Shown here: positions 17,254 through 25,575 of the stretch, one piece after another
How positions within the stretch are numbered: position 1 is the first letter of the stretch
Layout: each line of letters starts with the position of its first letter
From: JBFIHF01 sp964411125
GTDB lineage: Bacteria > Myxococcota_A > Bradymonadia > Bradymonadales > Bradymonadaceae
Length of the DNA: 64,000 nt
NCBI GenBank assembly: GCA_964411125.1
Contig: CAYPJU010000015.1
Coordinates: 29,435 to 93,434, forward strand
Direction of reading: 5' to 3'
Notes under the pieces: model-generated
What the model saw: the letters and a program-made list of their open reading frames with translations, nothing else
The model's database searches: none
Told to the model about the DNA's origin: nothing
Made by a program: the position numbers and the translations under genes

Positions 17254-18150
17254 TCAATCGGGGCTGCTATCGGATCGGCCGCGCGGCCGGGGGCCCCCGT
17301 ATTGTCCCGGCCCCGTCCAGGACAGCTCATCGAGGAGTTCCCGCGTCGACGCATACGCGGCGTTGGCGAGTTTCAGCGCCTCGGAGAAGTCGTCCGGGAA
17401 CACGTCGATCGCCGGCGGGGGCGGGACGAACAAGGTGCAGAAATCGGTGCGGCAGACGTACTCCCAGACGCCGTGGGCCTGCGGCCGCGTCGAGCAGACG
17501 GAGAGGTGCAGGCCGGTCGCCAGCTCGGAGGAAGGGTAGCTCTCCGGCGCCGACGTATGGCCGGCGTCCAGGATCACGGCCGACGAGGCGCCGAGTCGCT
17601 CCGCTGCAAGGAGCGGGATGTTGGCGGCCAGCCCTCCGTCGACGAGCCGGGCGCCATTCACCTCCTGCGACGGCAAGAGGAAGGGCACCGACGCCGACGC
17701 CAGCAGGTGCTTGCGAAGATCTCCTTCCGACAGGACGACCGCGTCCCCCGAGCGAACCTCCGTCGCCACTGCGGCGAACGGGATCTCGAGCTCTGCGTGC
17801 GTCTGAGGAACGTGGCGTTCGAACAGTGCCCTCAACCCACTGTCCGAGGCGAGGCGAGGCTCGCGCCCGGGAGTGATCGATCGCGCGACCGTCCCCATGC
17901 CGATCCCAGGAAACAGGTCGTCGAACTCGATCTCGTGCCAGATGTGTGCGAGCTCGTCGACGCGCGTCTTGGTCATCCCCTTCGCCATGAACGCCCCGTT
18001 CAAAGCCCCGACCGAGGTCCCCACGATCATCTCCGGCACGAACGCTCGCTCGACCAGAGCCCTCAGTTGCCCGACCTGGACGCCCCCCAGACTCGCCCCC
18101 CCGCCGAGCACGAGCGCCACCGGTTTTGGCAAGCTTTCCAATACGTTCAT
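17254..18150 (-). CDS. Patatin-like phospholipase
   Basis: 298 residues. The ATG at 18150 is preferred because GGAG lies 5 bases before it; a GTG two codons upstream is also in frame. The patatin signature is complete: glycine-rich oxyanion loop VLGGGASLGGVQVGQLRAL, nucleophile elbow IVGTSVGALNG (Ser in GTSVG), and Asp of the dyad in ARLVDGGLAANIPL (DGG). There is no signal peptide or transmembrane segment. Such RssA/patatin proteins hydrolyse phospholipid acyl chains. It sits alone, with its 3' end facing the lipase-like gene on the same strand 58 bases away. Confidence 0.9.
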   Translation of the reverse strand: MNVLESLPKPVALVLGGGASLGGVQVGQLRALVERAFVPEMIVGTSVGALNGAFMAKGMTKTRVDELAHIWHEIEFDDLFPGIGMGTVARSITPGREPRLASDSGLRALFERHVPQTHAELEIPFAAVATEVRSGDAVVLSEGDLRKHLLASASVPFLLPSQEVNGARLVDGGLAANIPLLAAERLGASSAVILDAGHTSAPESYPSSELATGLHLSVCSTRPQAHGVWEYVCRTDFCTLFVPPPPAIDVFPDDFSEALKLANAAYASTRELLDELSWTGPGQYGGPRPRGRSDSSPD

Positions 18151-18219
18151 CTGCACTCCGCGAAGCGTCAGACCGTATCAAGCGGACCCGCGATTCGCTA
18201 CACCCGAGACGGCCCGAAA

Positions 18220-18690
18220 CTACGTGTTTTTCGTGATCCAACGGTCGAGCGCATTGGCGAAGTTCTGCTTGTCCTTGTCCGAAAACGCGCTCGGCCCCCC
18301 CGTCTGGATCCCCACGTCGCGTAACTGCTGGGAGAAGTCGCGGAAGCTGAGCGCCTCCGTGACGTTCGCCTCGTCGAGCACCTTGCCGTGCGGGGTGACG
18401 ACCTGCGCCTTCTTCTCGACGGCACGGGCGGCGAGCGGAATGTCGAAGGTCACGACGAGGTCGCCGGCGTCGCAGTGCTCGACGATGTAGTCGTCGGCGA
18501 CGTCGGCGCCTGCCGAAACCGTCACCACCTCTACCCACGCCGACTTCGGCTGACGGATCCAGGTGTTCGCGACCATCACGACGTCGACCTCGCGTTTCAG
18601 CGACGCCCTGATCAACACCTCTCGGATCACCCCGGGGAGCGCGTCCGCGTCCACCCAGATCTTCGGTCCCTTCGATTCCGTCTCGCTCAT
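18220..18690 (-). CDS. YaiI/YqxD (DUF188) family protein
   Basis: 156 residues from the ATG at 18690 (an ATG at 18696 is also possible). It matches the UPF0178/YaiI-YqxD family, a PIN-like-fold group of unconfirmed function: IWVDADALPGVIREVLIRAS near the N-terminus with the Asp pair, DVVMVANTWI, ADDYIVEHCDAGDLVVTFDIPLA with further conserved Asp residues, and the C-terminal GGPSAFSDKDKQNFANALDRWI. The family's usual 'DADACP' appears here as DADALP, so the Cys is lost. Soluble and cytoplasmic. A nuclease role is suspected for the family but not shown. Confidence 0.88.
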   Translation of the reverse strand: MSETESKGPKIWVDADALPGVIREVLIRASLKREVDVVMVANTWIRQPKSAWVEVVTVSAGADVADDYIVEHCDAGDLVVTFDIPLAARAVEKKAQVVTPHGKVLDEANVTEALSFRDFSQQLRDVGIQTGGPSAFSDKDKQNFANALDRWITKNT

Positions 18691-18863
18691 CAGCATGCCC
18701 TGAAAGACTTTGCGGGGAGCCTGCGCGGCTCCGTGGCCCGGCAAGCTAGCAAGCCACGCAAACGCGCGCCACATCCGCGGCGACCGCGCAAAGCGCCCTC
18801 ACCGACTGTTCGGCCGGCGTCGCGCGGTTAGCTTACCCGCGTCCCGAACTGGAGGATCGATTG

Positions 18864-19403
18864 ATGGTAGAATTGGAAAAGGTTTTCGCCCTGTTCGACA
18901 CCGACGGCAGTGGCTTCATCGAGGTGGACGAGCTTCACGCCGTGTTGGACGCCCTCGGCCTGGACTCTAGAAACGACGACGCGGTCCTGCTCGCGCTCGC
19001 AGAACTCCGGACGACGAGCCCGGGGCGCGTCACCTTCGAAGAGCTCGCCGAATGGTGGTCCGGCGCAGGCGCCAGAGCCGCGTCGACAACCCCGAACGAC
19101 GCCGACGAGAGGAGCACGAGCCCCGCCGTTCCGCCGACGAACGGAGTACCTCGCGAACCTCGACGCCTCCAGGAACTCCCCAACGAAGTACAACTCTTGA
19201 CCCTCTTCCGCCGCTTCGACGCCGACGACAATGGCGTCATCGACGCAACCGAGCTAGCGCGGCTCTTGGAAGCGGCCGGACGCGAGCCCGACGACGCCGA
19301 GCTGAAATCGGCGCTCGAACGCTTCGACTCGAACGGTGACGGCGAACTTTCCTGGACCGAGTTTCTCGGATGGTGGGACGCCATGCTCGAAGAGCGTCGC
19401 TGA
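18864..19403 (+). CDS. EF-hand calcium-binding protein
   Basis: 179 residues starting at the ATG 8 bases after GGAGG. Three canonical EF-hand loops are visible: DTDGSGFIEVDE (residues 12-23), DADDNGVIDATE (119-130) and DSNGDGELSWTE (155-166), each with the Asp/Asn ligands at positions 1, 3, 5 and Glu at 12. A fourth, degenerate loop lies in the SPGRVTFEE area (~50). The lobes are joined by a ~40-residue Thr/Pro/Arg-rich linker, giving a calmodulin-like two-lobe plan. There is no signal peptide, so it is probably a cytoplasmic Ca2+ sensor or buffer. Its target is unknown. Confidence 0.88.
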   Translation: MVELEKVFALFDTDGSGFIEVDELHAVLDALGLDSRNDDAVLLALAELRTTSPGRVTFEELAEWWSGAGARAASTTPNDADERSTSPAVPPTNGVPREPRRLQELPNEVQLLTLFRRFDADDNGVIDATELARLLEAAGREPDDAELKSALERFDSNGDGELSWTEFLGWWDAMLEERR

Positions 19404-19409
19404 CCAGGG

Positions 19410-19847
19410 TCAGCGTCCCTCCAGGATCCTCTTGAGGTTCGCCAGGTCCTTCTGGTTCGCACGACGCATCTGCGCCGCCATCAGGGGTGCCCCGATCTTC
19501 GAGAAACCCGAAGGCTCCCCGCGATTTCGCAAGGTCATCGCAGTGCCTCCGTCGGCATCGGTCCACTCGTACGTGGTCTCCATGGGGAACGGGCCCTCCG
19601 CGGTACGCATGACGAGCCGCCGCGACGGATCGAGCTCCACGATTTCGTAGGTGTAGGCGAGGCGTTTGCCGAGAAACTGAGCCACGAACGCCATCCGGGC
19701 TCCGACCTCCAACCGAGGCTCGGTCTCCCATTCGATGCTCCGAATGTTCACGTACCACTCGGGGGCATTGTCGGGATCGGCCGCGTAGGTCGCCACCTCT
19801 TCTCGCGGGCGATCGATCGTGATCTCGGTGACGACGTCGACGGCCAT
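19410..19847 (-). CDS. SRPBCC (START-like) family protein
   Basis: 145 residues with the SRPBCC/polyketide-cyclase-like pattern: N-terminal ITIDRPREEVATYAADPDNAPEW, internal strands (ARMAFVAQFLGKRLAYTYEIVELDPSRRLVMRT, TTYEWTDADGGTAMTLRNRG) and a long C-terminal helix (MRRANQKDLANLKRILEGR). The fold is a helix-grip that binds a hydrophobic ligand. It begins 3 bases after the stop of the GyrI-like gene, so the two are probably one operon. The ligand is unknown. Confidence 0.85.
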   Translation of the reverse strand: MAVDVVTEITIDRPREEVATYAADPDNAPEWYVNIRSIEWETEPRLEVGARMAFVAQFLGKRLAYTYEIVELDPSRRLVMRTAEGPFPMETTYEWTDADGGTAMTLRNRGEPSGFSKIGAPLMAAQMRRANQKDLANLKRILEGR

Positions 19848-19850
19848 TGC

Positions 19851-20309
19851 TCAGCGCAACGGCAGGAAGATCTCGGTCTTCCAGTTGTTCGGGTCGGGCT
19901 CCTCGCCGGGATCGCTCCAGTAGTACTCGAACATGGTGTCGGCCGCGTCGAGACCGTTCTCGTCGACGTATCTCGCGAGCGCCGCGTACGCTTTCGGGAG
20001 CTGATCGTACGGCCCGATGTGCGTGGTGACGAGAGCGTCCCCGCCTGGCAGATGACCGACCTCCACGTCGTCGGAGGGTTCCACGCTCGACTTCACCGGG
20101 ATTCCTGCCTGAATCTCGATCCGCTCTCCCATCGAAAGGTAGTGCGTGAAAGGAGGGCCCGCCATCTCGGCGCCGGAAGCTTGCGCGTGCGCGAGCGCTC
20201 GGGGGAGAAACTTGGCGAGCAAGTTCGGGATCTCCTGCGGCGATCCGCCTCCGCTGACGAAGACGATCGGCTGACGCGGGATCTGTTTTCTCTGAATTTC
20301 GTAAGTCAT
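19851..20309 (-). CDS. GyrI-like / AraC effector-binding-domain protein
   Basis: 152 residues. Standalone GyrI-like small-molecule-binding domain, the fold also found at the C-terminus of AraC- and MerR-type regulators such as BmrR. Seen: MTYEIQRKQIPRQPIVFVSG at the start, AGPPFTHYLSMGERIEIQAGIPV, the paired-strand phrase VEVGHLPGGDALVTTHIGPYDQL (the conserved 'G.....HxGPY' motif), and WSDPGEEPDPNNWKTEIFLPL at the end. Known relatives bind drugs or hydrolyse cyclopropanoid toxins. It is followed after 3 bases by an SRPBCC gene, suggesting joint handling of a hydrophobic compound. Confidence 0.88.
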   Translation of the reverse strand: MTYEIQRKQIPRQPIVFVSGGGSPQEIPNLLAKFLPRALAHAQASGAEMAGPPFTHYLSMGERIEIQAGIPVKSSVEPSDDVEVGHLPGGDALVTTHIGPYDQLPKAYAALARYVDENGLDAADTMFEYYWSDPGEEPDPNNWKTEIFLPLR

Positions 20310-20483
20310 GGGATCCGTTTGGTGAATTTTCCTAAGAGCTACCACGCGGTCGAAGGGCGCGACAAGCTCCCGCGGTCTGGGGCAAGGGTGGAGCCGGAGG
20401 TCCGCTGCAAGGGGAACGAGCAGTGGTCGTGCCGTACGTGCTAGGGTGCGAGCGGACCACCGTCGCCCTTTCGCTCGATTGCC

Positions 20484-22796
20484 ATGAATGCTCTTCGACC
20501 GTCCCTCTTCGTTTCGCTGGCCATTGCAGTCGTCGGGTGCTCGCCGGCGCCGGACGCGGATCCCGATTCCGGGACCGAAAATCTCGTCGACACCGGGTCG
20601 ATGCGCGACGTCGGGTCCACCTCGGACACTTCGGCCTCTCCCGACAGCCCCCCGGCCGACGTCGACACGAACCGGCCCTTCCTGGTCCCTTCTTGCTCGG
20701 CGGGCCTGCGGACGATCCCACTCGTGCGATCCGACTCCGCCCCTCGCCGTGGCAAGGTCGTCCCCGTCCCGCGCTCCGCGCTTCGGAGTCTCGACGCCTC
20801 GCTCGAGACGCCGCCCCTGTTGCTCGACGATCGCTCTCGAGAGGTCGTCGGGAGCGAAGAGCTCCATTCGGTGACCGCGGTCACTCCATCGATCGAATAC
20901 GACGGTTTGACCGGCTCGGGGGTTCGGGTCGCGGTCATCGATTCGGGGGTCGACGCCGACCACCCCGATTTTCTCGATGACTCCGGTCAGTCGAGAGTCA
21001 GCGGTGATGGCCCGGCGGAAAACGGGCTGCTACCGGGGGACCACGGAACCAAGGTCGCGGCGGTCCTCGCCGGCAGTGGTGGAGGAAGTGGCGGAGCCGA
21101 AGTAGACGGACACGTATTTGGACCTTATCAACTGCGCGGACACGCCCCTCGAGTCGAAGAGATCGTCAGCGTGCGGATCCAGATGAGCGACGTGTCGGTC
21201 TACGCCCAACAGTTCGCCCACGTCTTCAACCATTCGCACACCTACTCGAACAACACCTACACACCGCTGGTCGCCGAGTACGACGGAGTGATTCGCGACG
21301 GCTTTCGACAGCCACCCCGCGTGGTCGTCACGGGGATCGGAAACAACGGCGACGGCCCGGTGCTCCCCTTCTATACGTCGCAGGGCTACTTCTCGGTCCT
21401 CACACCGCTCAAGAACTCGATCACGGTGGGGGCGGTCAACGCCAACGATCTCACCTATTCGTACCGGGCCTCGATGGGCCCTACCCTAGACGGGCGCATC
21501 AAGCCGGACGTCGTCGCCCCCGGGTACGTGGACTACCGGCCCCTCGAAGGGGTGACGGTGACCTTCGAAGAGTTCGCGCTCCGCTCCACCGACGGCACCG
21601 CCGACCTGGTGTGGGACCGAACGGGCGACGGGGGCTGGGTTGCGGAGGGAGCTTACGAAGGCCTCGCTCCGGGGGAGTCGGTCACCCTCGCAGGGGGGCT
21701 GGGGCATCATTTCATCCTGGCGCCCGTTGGCGGAATCGACACTTCGATCCACGACCGCGTCACGTTCCGGATGAACGTCGCGCTCGACCCGACCGACGAG
21801 GCTCACCGCCACCCCGCGACCTTTACGGTGCAGTACGACCGGGACGGAGACGGCGATTTCGAGCACGGTTTCTACGCCGACTTCGACGAGTCCGATCGTC
21901 GGGCCGGGGTCGTCGAACACACTCTCTCGCTCGCCGAAGTCGCCTCCTGGATGGGGTCGATCGCCGCGCTCCGGATCACTCCGATTCACTACCGAGACCG
22001 GCTCTACACCGCCGTTCCCGGCGGCGGATACGGACGAATCCAGGGTACCTCGTACGCGGCGCCGATCGTGAGCGGCGGGGCCGCCCTGCTCCTGGAGCAG
22101 TTCGCCACTCTTCATGGCGTCGACCTCGACAATCGGCCGCCCTTACCGTCGACCGTGAGAGCAATCCTCATTCACACGGCGACCGACCTCGCCCACCCCA
22201 CCCCTTCGCGACGAGACGTCTCGAACCCCGACACCGGCGAGCCGGTCACCTACTTCGAGGGCCCCGATTTCGCGACGGGGTTCGGGCTCGTCGACTTCGT
22301 CTCCGCAGCCGCCCTGGTCGCTCATCACAGCGAAGAAGTCCCCGCCTTCGTCGAGGAGTCGATGGCAGAGGATTCGACACACGCATACCGAATCCCCGTC
22401 GCCGCAGGCGCCCCGCTCGTCGCGACGATCGCCTGGGACGATGCCCCGGGTGACTACCAGTTGCCATTCGATGTCCCCCAGCTCGTCAACGACTTCGACG
22501 TCGTCGCGGTAGCACCCGACGGCTCGGTGCACTCTCCCTGGATCCTCGATCCTCCCCCTCTCGACGAGGCGACGATCGCGAGCGGCATCGATCCGGTGAC
22601 AGAGACGCCGAGAGCACGCCGCTGCGTCGGAGACACTCCCTTCGACGACGACGCGTGCGTCGACCGCCGAAACAACGTCGAGAAGATCGTCGTCGACGAC
22701 CCCGCCGAAGGTGAATGGACCCTGCTCGTCCGCGGAAAGATCGTGACCGACGACGCCCAGAACTACTCTCTCGTCGTCAGCCAACCCTGCGAATGA
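20484..22796 (+). CDS. Subtilisin-like (S8) serine protease lipoprotein with a large insert
   Basis: 770 residues. The lipoprotein signal ends AVVGC (Cys19), then an Asp/Ser-rich linker. The S8 catalytic set is complete: VAVIDSGVDADHPD with Asp153, GDHGTKVAAV with His187, GIGNNGDG with the oxyanion Asn near 287-288, and GTSYAAPIVSGGAALL with Ser523. Between Asn and Ser there are ~236 residues instead of ~66 in subtilisin. The extra part follows RIKPDVVAPGY and is a beta-rich domain ending before GGGYGRIQG. The C-terminal ~170 residues resemble a pro-protein-convertase/P-type domain (PLVATIAWDD, WTLLVRGKIV). It is exported and lipid-anchored. The protease could act on prey or envelope proteins; this is inference only. 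Confidence 0.9.
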   Translation: MNALRPSLFVSLAIAVVGCSPAPDADPDSGTENLVDTGSMRDVGSTSDTSASPDSPPADVDTNRPFLVPSCSAGLRTIPLVRSDSAPRRGKVVPVPRSALRSLDASLETPPLLLDDRSREVVGSEELHSVTAVTPSIEYDGLTGSGVRVAVIDSGVDADHPDFLDDSGQSRVSGDGPAENGLLPGDHGTKVAAVLAGSGGGSGGAEVDGHVFGPYQLRGHAPRVEEIVSVRIQMSDVSVYAQQFAHVFNHSHTYSNNTYTPLVAEYDGVIRDGFRQPPRVVVTGIGNNGDGPVLPFYTSQGYFSVLTPLKNSITVGAVNANDLTYSYRASMGPTLDGRIKPDVVAPGYVDYRPLEGVTVTFEEFALRSTDGTADLVWDRTGDGGWVAEGAYEGLAPGESVTLAGGLGHHFILAPVGGIDTSIHDRVTFRMNVALDPTDEAHRHPATFTVQYDRDGDGDFEHGFYADFDESDRRAGVVEHTLSLAEVASWMGSIAALRITPIHYRDRLYTAVPGGGYGRIQGTSYAAPIVSGGAALLLEQFATLHGVDLDNRPPLPSTVRAILIHTATDLAHPTPSRRDVSNPDTGEPVTYFEGPDFATGFGLVDFVSAAALVAHHSEEVPAFVEESMAEDSTHAYRIPVAAGAPLVATIAWDDAPGDYQLPFDVPQLVNDFDVVAVAPDGSVHSPWILDPPPLDEATIASGIDPVTETPRARRCVGDTPFDDDACVDRRNNVEKIVVDDPAEGEWTLLVRGKIVTDDAQNYSLVVSQPCE

Positions 22797-22890
22797 CTGC
22801 TGCTTCCGCTCTGCGCCCGGCGCAAAGCGGTCCGCGGACGACACCTGGCCGCGCTGGACGGGCTCCGGTCGTCGCGAAGGTCTGCGTCAC

Positions 22891-22904
22891 ATTGTCGTGA
22901 CAAT
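22891..22904. promoter_or_regulatory. 14-bp dyad operator candidate upstream of the MYXO-CTERM/barrel gene
   Basis: ATTGTC-GT-GACAAT: two 6-base arms with a 2-base centre, 65 bases upstream of the start at 22969. A direct TTGTCG copy follows at 22905-22910. The region is A+T-rich for this genome. It looks like a repressor or regulator site, but no cognate regulator is adjacent. Confidence 0.35.
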
Positions 22905-22968
22905 TTGTCGGAAATTTCTCTCTCCGAACGGTGCCTTGTACCCGCTCCACACCCCAATGGAGAGGTTC

Positions 22969-24525
22969 ATGAGTCGCATCGTCATCGTCGCCCTGCTCTC
23001 GACCAGCCTGCCGGCATTCGCCGCCCAACCCCTGAAGTCCGACCTGGTCGTGGAGACCGTTTTGAAGTCGGCGGCGGGTACCGAAGCGGGCCCGGAGGTG
23101 CTCGTCGGGATCGAATCTTGTCAGGTCATCGAAGCCTCGGAGGCCGATGTCTTGGTCACGTTCCAGCTCGCCGACGAACTCGGAGAAGAGCGATTCGTCG
23201 ACGCCTGGCTCCTCGAGCTGCGGGCGAAGGACCGCGCCGTGAGGGATTGCTCCGATGGCGACTGCCTCTTGCTGACGGACCTCGCGGATGTCTCCGACGA
23301 TCGGGTCGAGGTGCGCGTGGATCCCCAGACCCTTCTGCAGGGTACGAACTGCACGGGAGATCGGGACGTCTTCGTTCGGGTGGAGTTGCTCGAGGACGTG
23401 AAAGACGACGACGCGTTTCAAGCCGCCGACCTCCGGATTCGTTTCGACCTCACGGCCCCCGAGGCTCCGACGATCCTGCGGGCCGACGCAGCCGACGACT
23501 TCGTGGAGATCGAACTCGGCTCCACCCCCGACGAAGTCGTCCGGTGGCACGTCGTCGCCGGGCCCTCCGACGATGAGGAGCCCTCGACGGAATCGTTGCG
23601 CAGGCTCGGGACGGCGGGTGGGTCCGAGTCGACCATCATGTTGGACGACGTAGCGCTCGAGGTCGGGACACCCCTGAATGTGTACGTCTACGGGGAGGAC
23701 TCCGCCGGAAACATCAGCGACCTGTCGGCGCCCGCGCTCGTCGAACCCCTGGAAGCGATCGACTTCTGGGAGGAGGCGGGGGGCGAAGGCGCGTCGTGCT
23801 CGTCCACCGCTGGGCCGGCGGGCCTGGCGCCGCTTTTCCTCTTCCTCGTGGGCCTCACCTTCACCCGCCGTCGACTCCGGGCGCTCGTCGTTACGCTGGT
23901 CACCGTCCCGGCGACCGTGTCCGCCCAAACAGGCTTCGTCGAAGTCGGCGCGGGCCCTTATGCTCCCCCAGTCACTCGAACCGAGGCCTTCGACGCCTAT
24001 TTCGGCGAGCACGGGCGATGGGTCGTCGGAGCGAGTGGCGGCGCGATGCTTCTCGAACGGCCGTGGTTCTCTGCAGGTTTGGAGGGGGGTATCGGCTACA
24101 GCAGGTTCGCCGGGCATTCGATCGCGGGCGATCTTCACTTCGCCGATGGTTCGACCCTGACGCTCTTCCCTGCAACCCTCGGCCCTCGGATCACCACAGG
24201 TGACGCTCTCGGCCCGTTCTCGCTAGCCGCTGGCGGGGGGCTCGCCGCGACGATTTACCGCTTCGGAAACCACGGGGGGGTCGCCACAGCGGCCGACGGA
24301 ACGATCGGTCGGGGGACTCAATGGGGCTGGTACACTTCACTGCAGGCTTCGCTGAGTCTGGACCCTCTCGCCCCCCAGAGCGCCTACGGCCTCGGCGCCT
24401 CCTGGGGGATCGACGACACAAGGGTCTTCGCGACGCTCCATCGCTCCACGGTCGACGACTTCGGCCGGGGCAACCTGGCCCTCGGCGGTACCCGCGCGGT
24501 GTTCGGTCTCGGCTTCGGTTTCTGA
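22969..24525 (+). CDS. Fused MYXO-CTERM surface protein and outer-membrane beta-barrel
   Basis: 518 residues from an ATG with GGAGAGG upstream. The signal peptide is followed by an acidic domain with paired Cys (SCQVIEAS, DCSDGDC, GTNCTGD), then FnIII-like strands (TAPEAPTILRADAADDFVEIEL). Near residue 280 is a MYXO-CTERM-like tail: CSSTAGPAG, a hydrophobic helix, then RRRLRA. There is no stop: the frame runs straight into LVVTLVTVPATVSAQ, which resembles a second signal peptide, and then a barrel (TGFVEVGAGPYAPPVTR, GLEGGIGYSRFAG, FGLGFGF at the end). In other myxobacteria such a MYXO-CTERM protein and a barrel protein are two neighbouring genes, so this may be a gene fusion or hide an internal start at the GTG in LFLVGLTF. 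Confidence 0.78.
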   Translation: MSRIVIVALLSTSLPAFAAQPLKSDLVVETVLKSAAGTEAGPEVLVGIESCQVIEASEADVLVTFQLADELGEERFVDAWLLELRAKDRAVRDCSDGDCLLLTDLADVSDDRVEVRVDPQTLLQGTNCTGDRDVFVRVELLEDVKDDDAFQAADLRIRFDLTAPEAPTILRADAADDFVEIELGSTPDEVVRWHVVAGPSDDEEPSTESLRRLGTAGGSESTIMLDDVALEVGTPLNVYVYGEDSAGNISDLSAPALVEPLEAIDFWEEAGGEGASCSSTAGPAGLAPLFLFLVGLTFTRRRLRALVVTLVTVPATVSAQTGFVEVGAGPYAPPVTRTEAFDAYFGEHGRWVVGASGGAMLLERPWFSAGLEGGIGYSRFAGHSIAGDLHFADGSTLTLFPATLGPRITTGDALGPFSLAAGGGLAATIYRFGNHGGVATAADGTIGRGTQWGWYTSLQASLSLDPLAPQSAYGLGASWGIDDTRVFATLHRSTVDDFGRGNLALGGTRAVFGLGFGF

Positions 24526-24555
24526 CCATCTCGTTCTGGTCCGCAAGAGATGGTC
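24524..24555 (+). terminator. 9-bp perfect inverted repeat just after the fusion gene stop
   Basis: GACCATCTC (24524-24532) pairs with GAGATGGTC (24547-24555) around a 14-base loop, beginning inside the stop codon. It could be a transcription terminator or mRNA 3'-end hairpin. There is no T tract after it, so the terminator call is tentative. Confidence 0.4.
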
Positions 24556-24833
24556 GGAGGGATGACTCATTTTGCGGGAAACACAGCATCTCCCCCCTCG
24601 AAACGCCAAGCTATCTTTAGCCCATTGTCTCCTACTTTCCACCAATGATGCATCGCAAGATCGCTTGGCCACTGGCTTTCCTTCGTTGCGGCGAAATCCC
24701 GAATCACATTCTTTCGACCAACGTGCTCGACGCTCCACGCGTCACCTCTTCGGGTGAACGCATTGTCGGAATCCGTCCACGCGTCTAAGGTTCCCCCTCG
24801 ATACGAGACAACAGCTACCCCCGGAGATTCGAT
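24556..24833. other. Lower-G+C intergenic region
   Basis: About 280 bases between the fusion gene and the UPF0173 gene, clearly lower in G+C than its flanks. A short minus-strand frame crosses it (ending HHWWKVGDNGLKIAW...), but it continues as antisense through the neighbouring gene and is not considered real. CGGAG at about 24820 is the ribosome site of the next gene. Confidence 0.4.
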
Positions 24834-25559
24834 ATGGCAGACGTGAAGATCACGTGGCTCGGCCACGCTACATTCCTCCTCGAGCAAGGCGACAACAAGA
24901 TCCTCATCGATCCGTGGCTCGCCGGGAACCCGTCGTGCCCCGAAGCTTACCACGACGTGAAGCCGGATCTGGTGCTGATCACGCACGGCCACAACGATCA
25001 CATCGGCAACGTGTTCGACGTCGCGAAGAACAGTGATGCGAAGTTCTTCGGCATCTTCGACCTGACGACCTGGCTCGGGAGCAAGGGAATTGCGGAAGAC
25101 CGTCTGGTGGGTAGCAACCGGGGCGGAACGGTAAGGTTCGACGAGCTCGGCCTCGCGGTCACGATGACCGATGCTCGCCACTCCTCCTCCTTCACCGACG
25201 AAGACGGCAACGTCATCTATCTCGGGGAGGCGTGCGGCCTCGTCATCTCCTTCGACGAAGGCCCCGCGATCTATCATGCGGGCGACACCTGCCTGTTCTC
25301 CGACATGGAGTGGATCGGGGAGTTCTGGGCGCCCGACATCGCAATCCTTCCGATCGGCGATCACTTCACCATGGACCCGCTTCAAGCCGCCCACGCTGCC
25401 GCACTCGTCGATGTCGAGACCGTCATCCCGTGCCACTACGGGACGTTCCCGCTCCTCACCGGCACACCTCAGGCATTGGAGTTCGCCATCGAAGACCTCG
25501 GGCTCCAGGAAGAGATCGAAGTCGTCACGCTCGAGCCCGGTTCGTCCTGGACCGCTTGA
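24834..25559 (+). CDS. UPF0173-family metallo-beta-lactamase-fold hydrolase
   Basis: 241 residues of the UPF0173 branch of the metallo-beta-lactamase superfamily (often annotated metal-dependent hydrolase). Visible features: N-terminal VKITWLGHATFLLEQGDNKILIDPWL with the family's 'GH(A/S)' strand, metal-binding THGHNDHIGN (HxHxDH), a later His in TDARHSSSF, Asp in YHAGDTCLF, and His in VIPCHYGTF. These give the two-metal site. There is no signal peptide, so it is cytoplasmic. The native substrate of UPF0173 proteins is not established. It stands alone, with the 300-base region leading into dnaX after it. Confidence 0.93.
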   Translation: MADVKITWLGHATFLLEQGDNKILIDPWLAGNPSCPEAYHDVKPDLVLITHGHNDHIGNVFDVAKNSDAKFFGIFDLTTWLGSKGIAEDRLVGSNRGGTVRFDELGLAVTMTDARHSSSFTDEDGNVIYLGEACGLVISFDEGPAIYHAGDTCLFSDMEWIGEFWAPDIAILPIGDHFTMDPLQAAHAAALVDVETVIPCHYGTFPLLTGTPQALEFAIEDLGLQEEIEVVTLEPGSSWTA

Positions 25560-25575
25560 GCGCTCAGCGCTCTTT
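25558..25575 (+). terminator. Short hairpin with T run after the UPF0173 gene
   Basis: GAGCGC (25558-25563), loop TCA, GCGCTC (25567-25572), then TTT. A perfect but short 6-bp stem overlapping the stop codon; possibly a weak intrinsic terminator. Confidence 0.4.

Noticed and set aside
24567..25436. Minus-strand frame with a protein-like end in the gap upstream of the UPF0173 gene
   Set aside because: Most of it is antisense to the well-supported UPF0173 gene; the tail phrase HHWWKVGDNGLKIAW alone does not support a gene.
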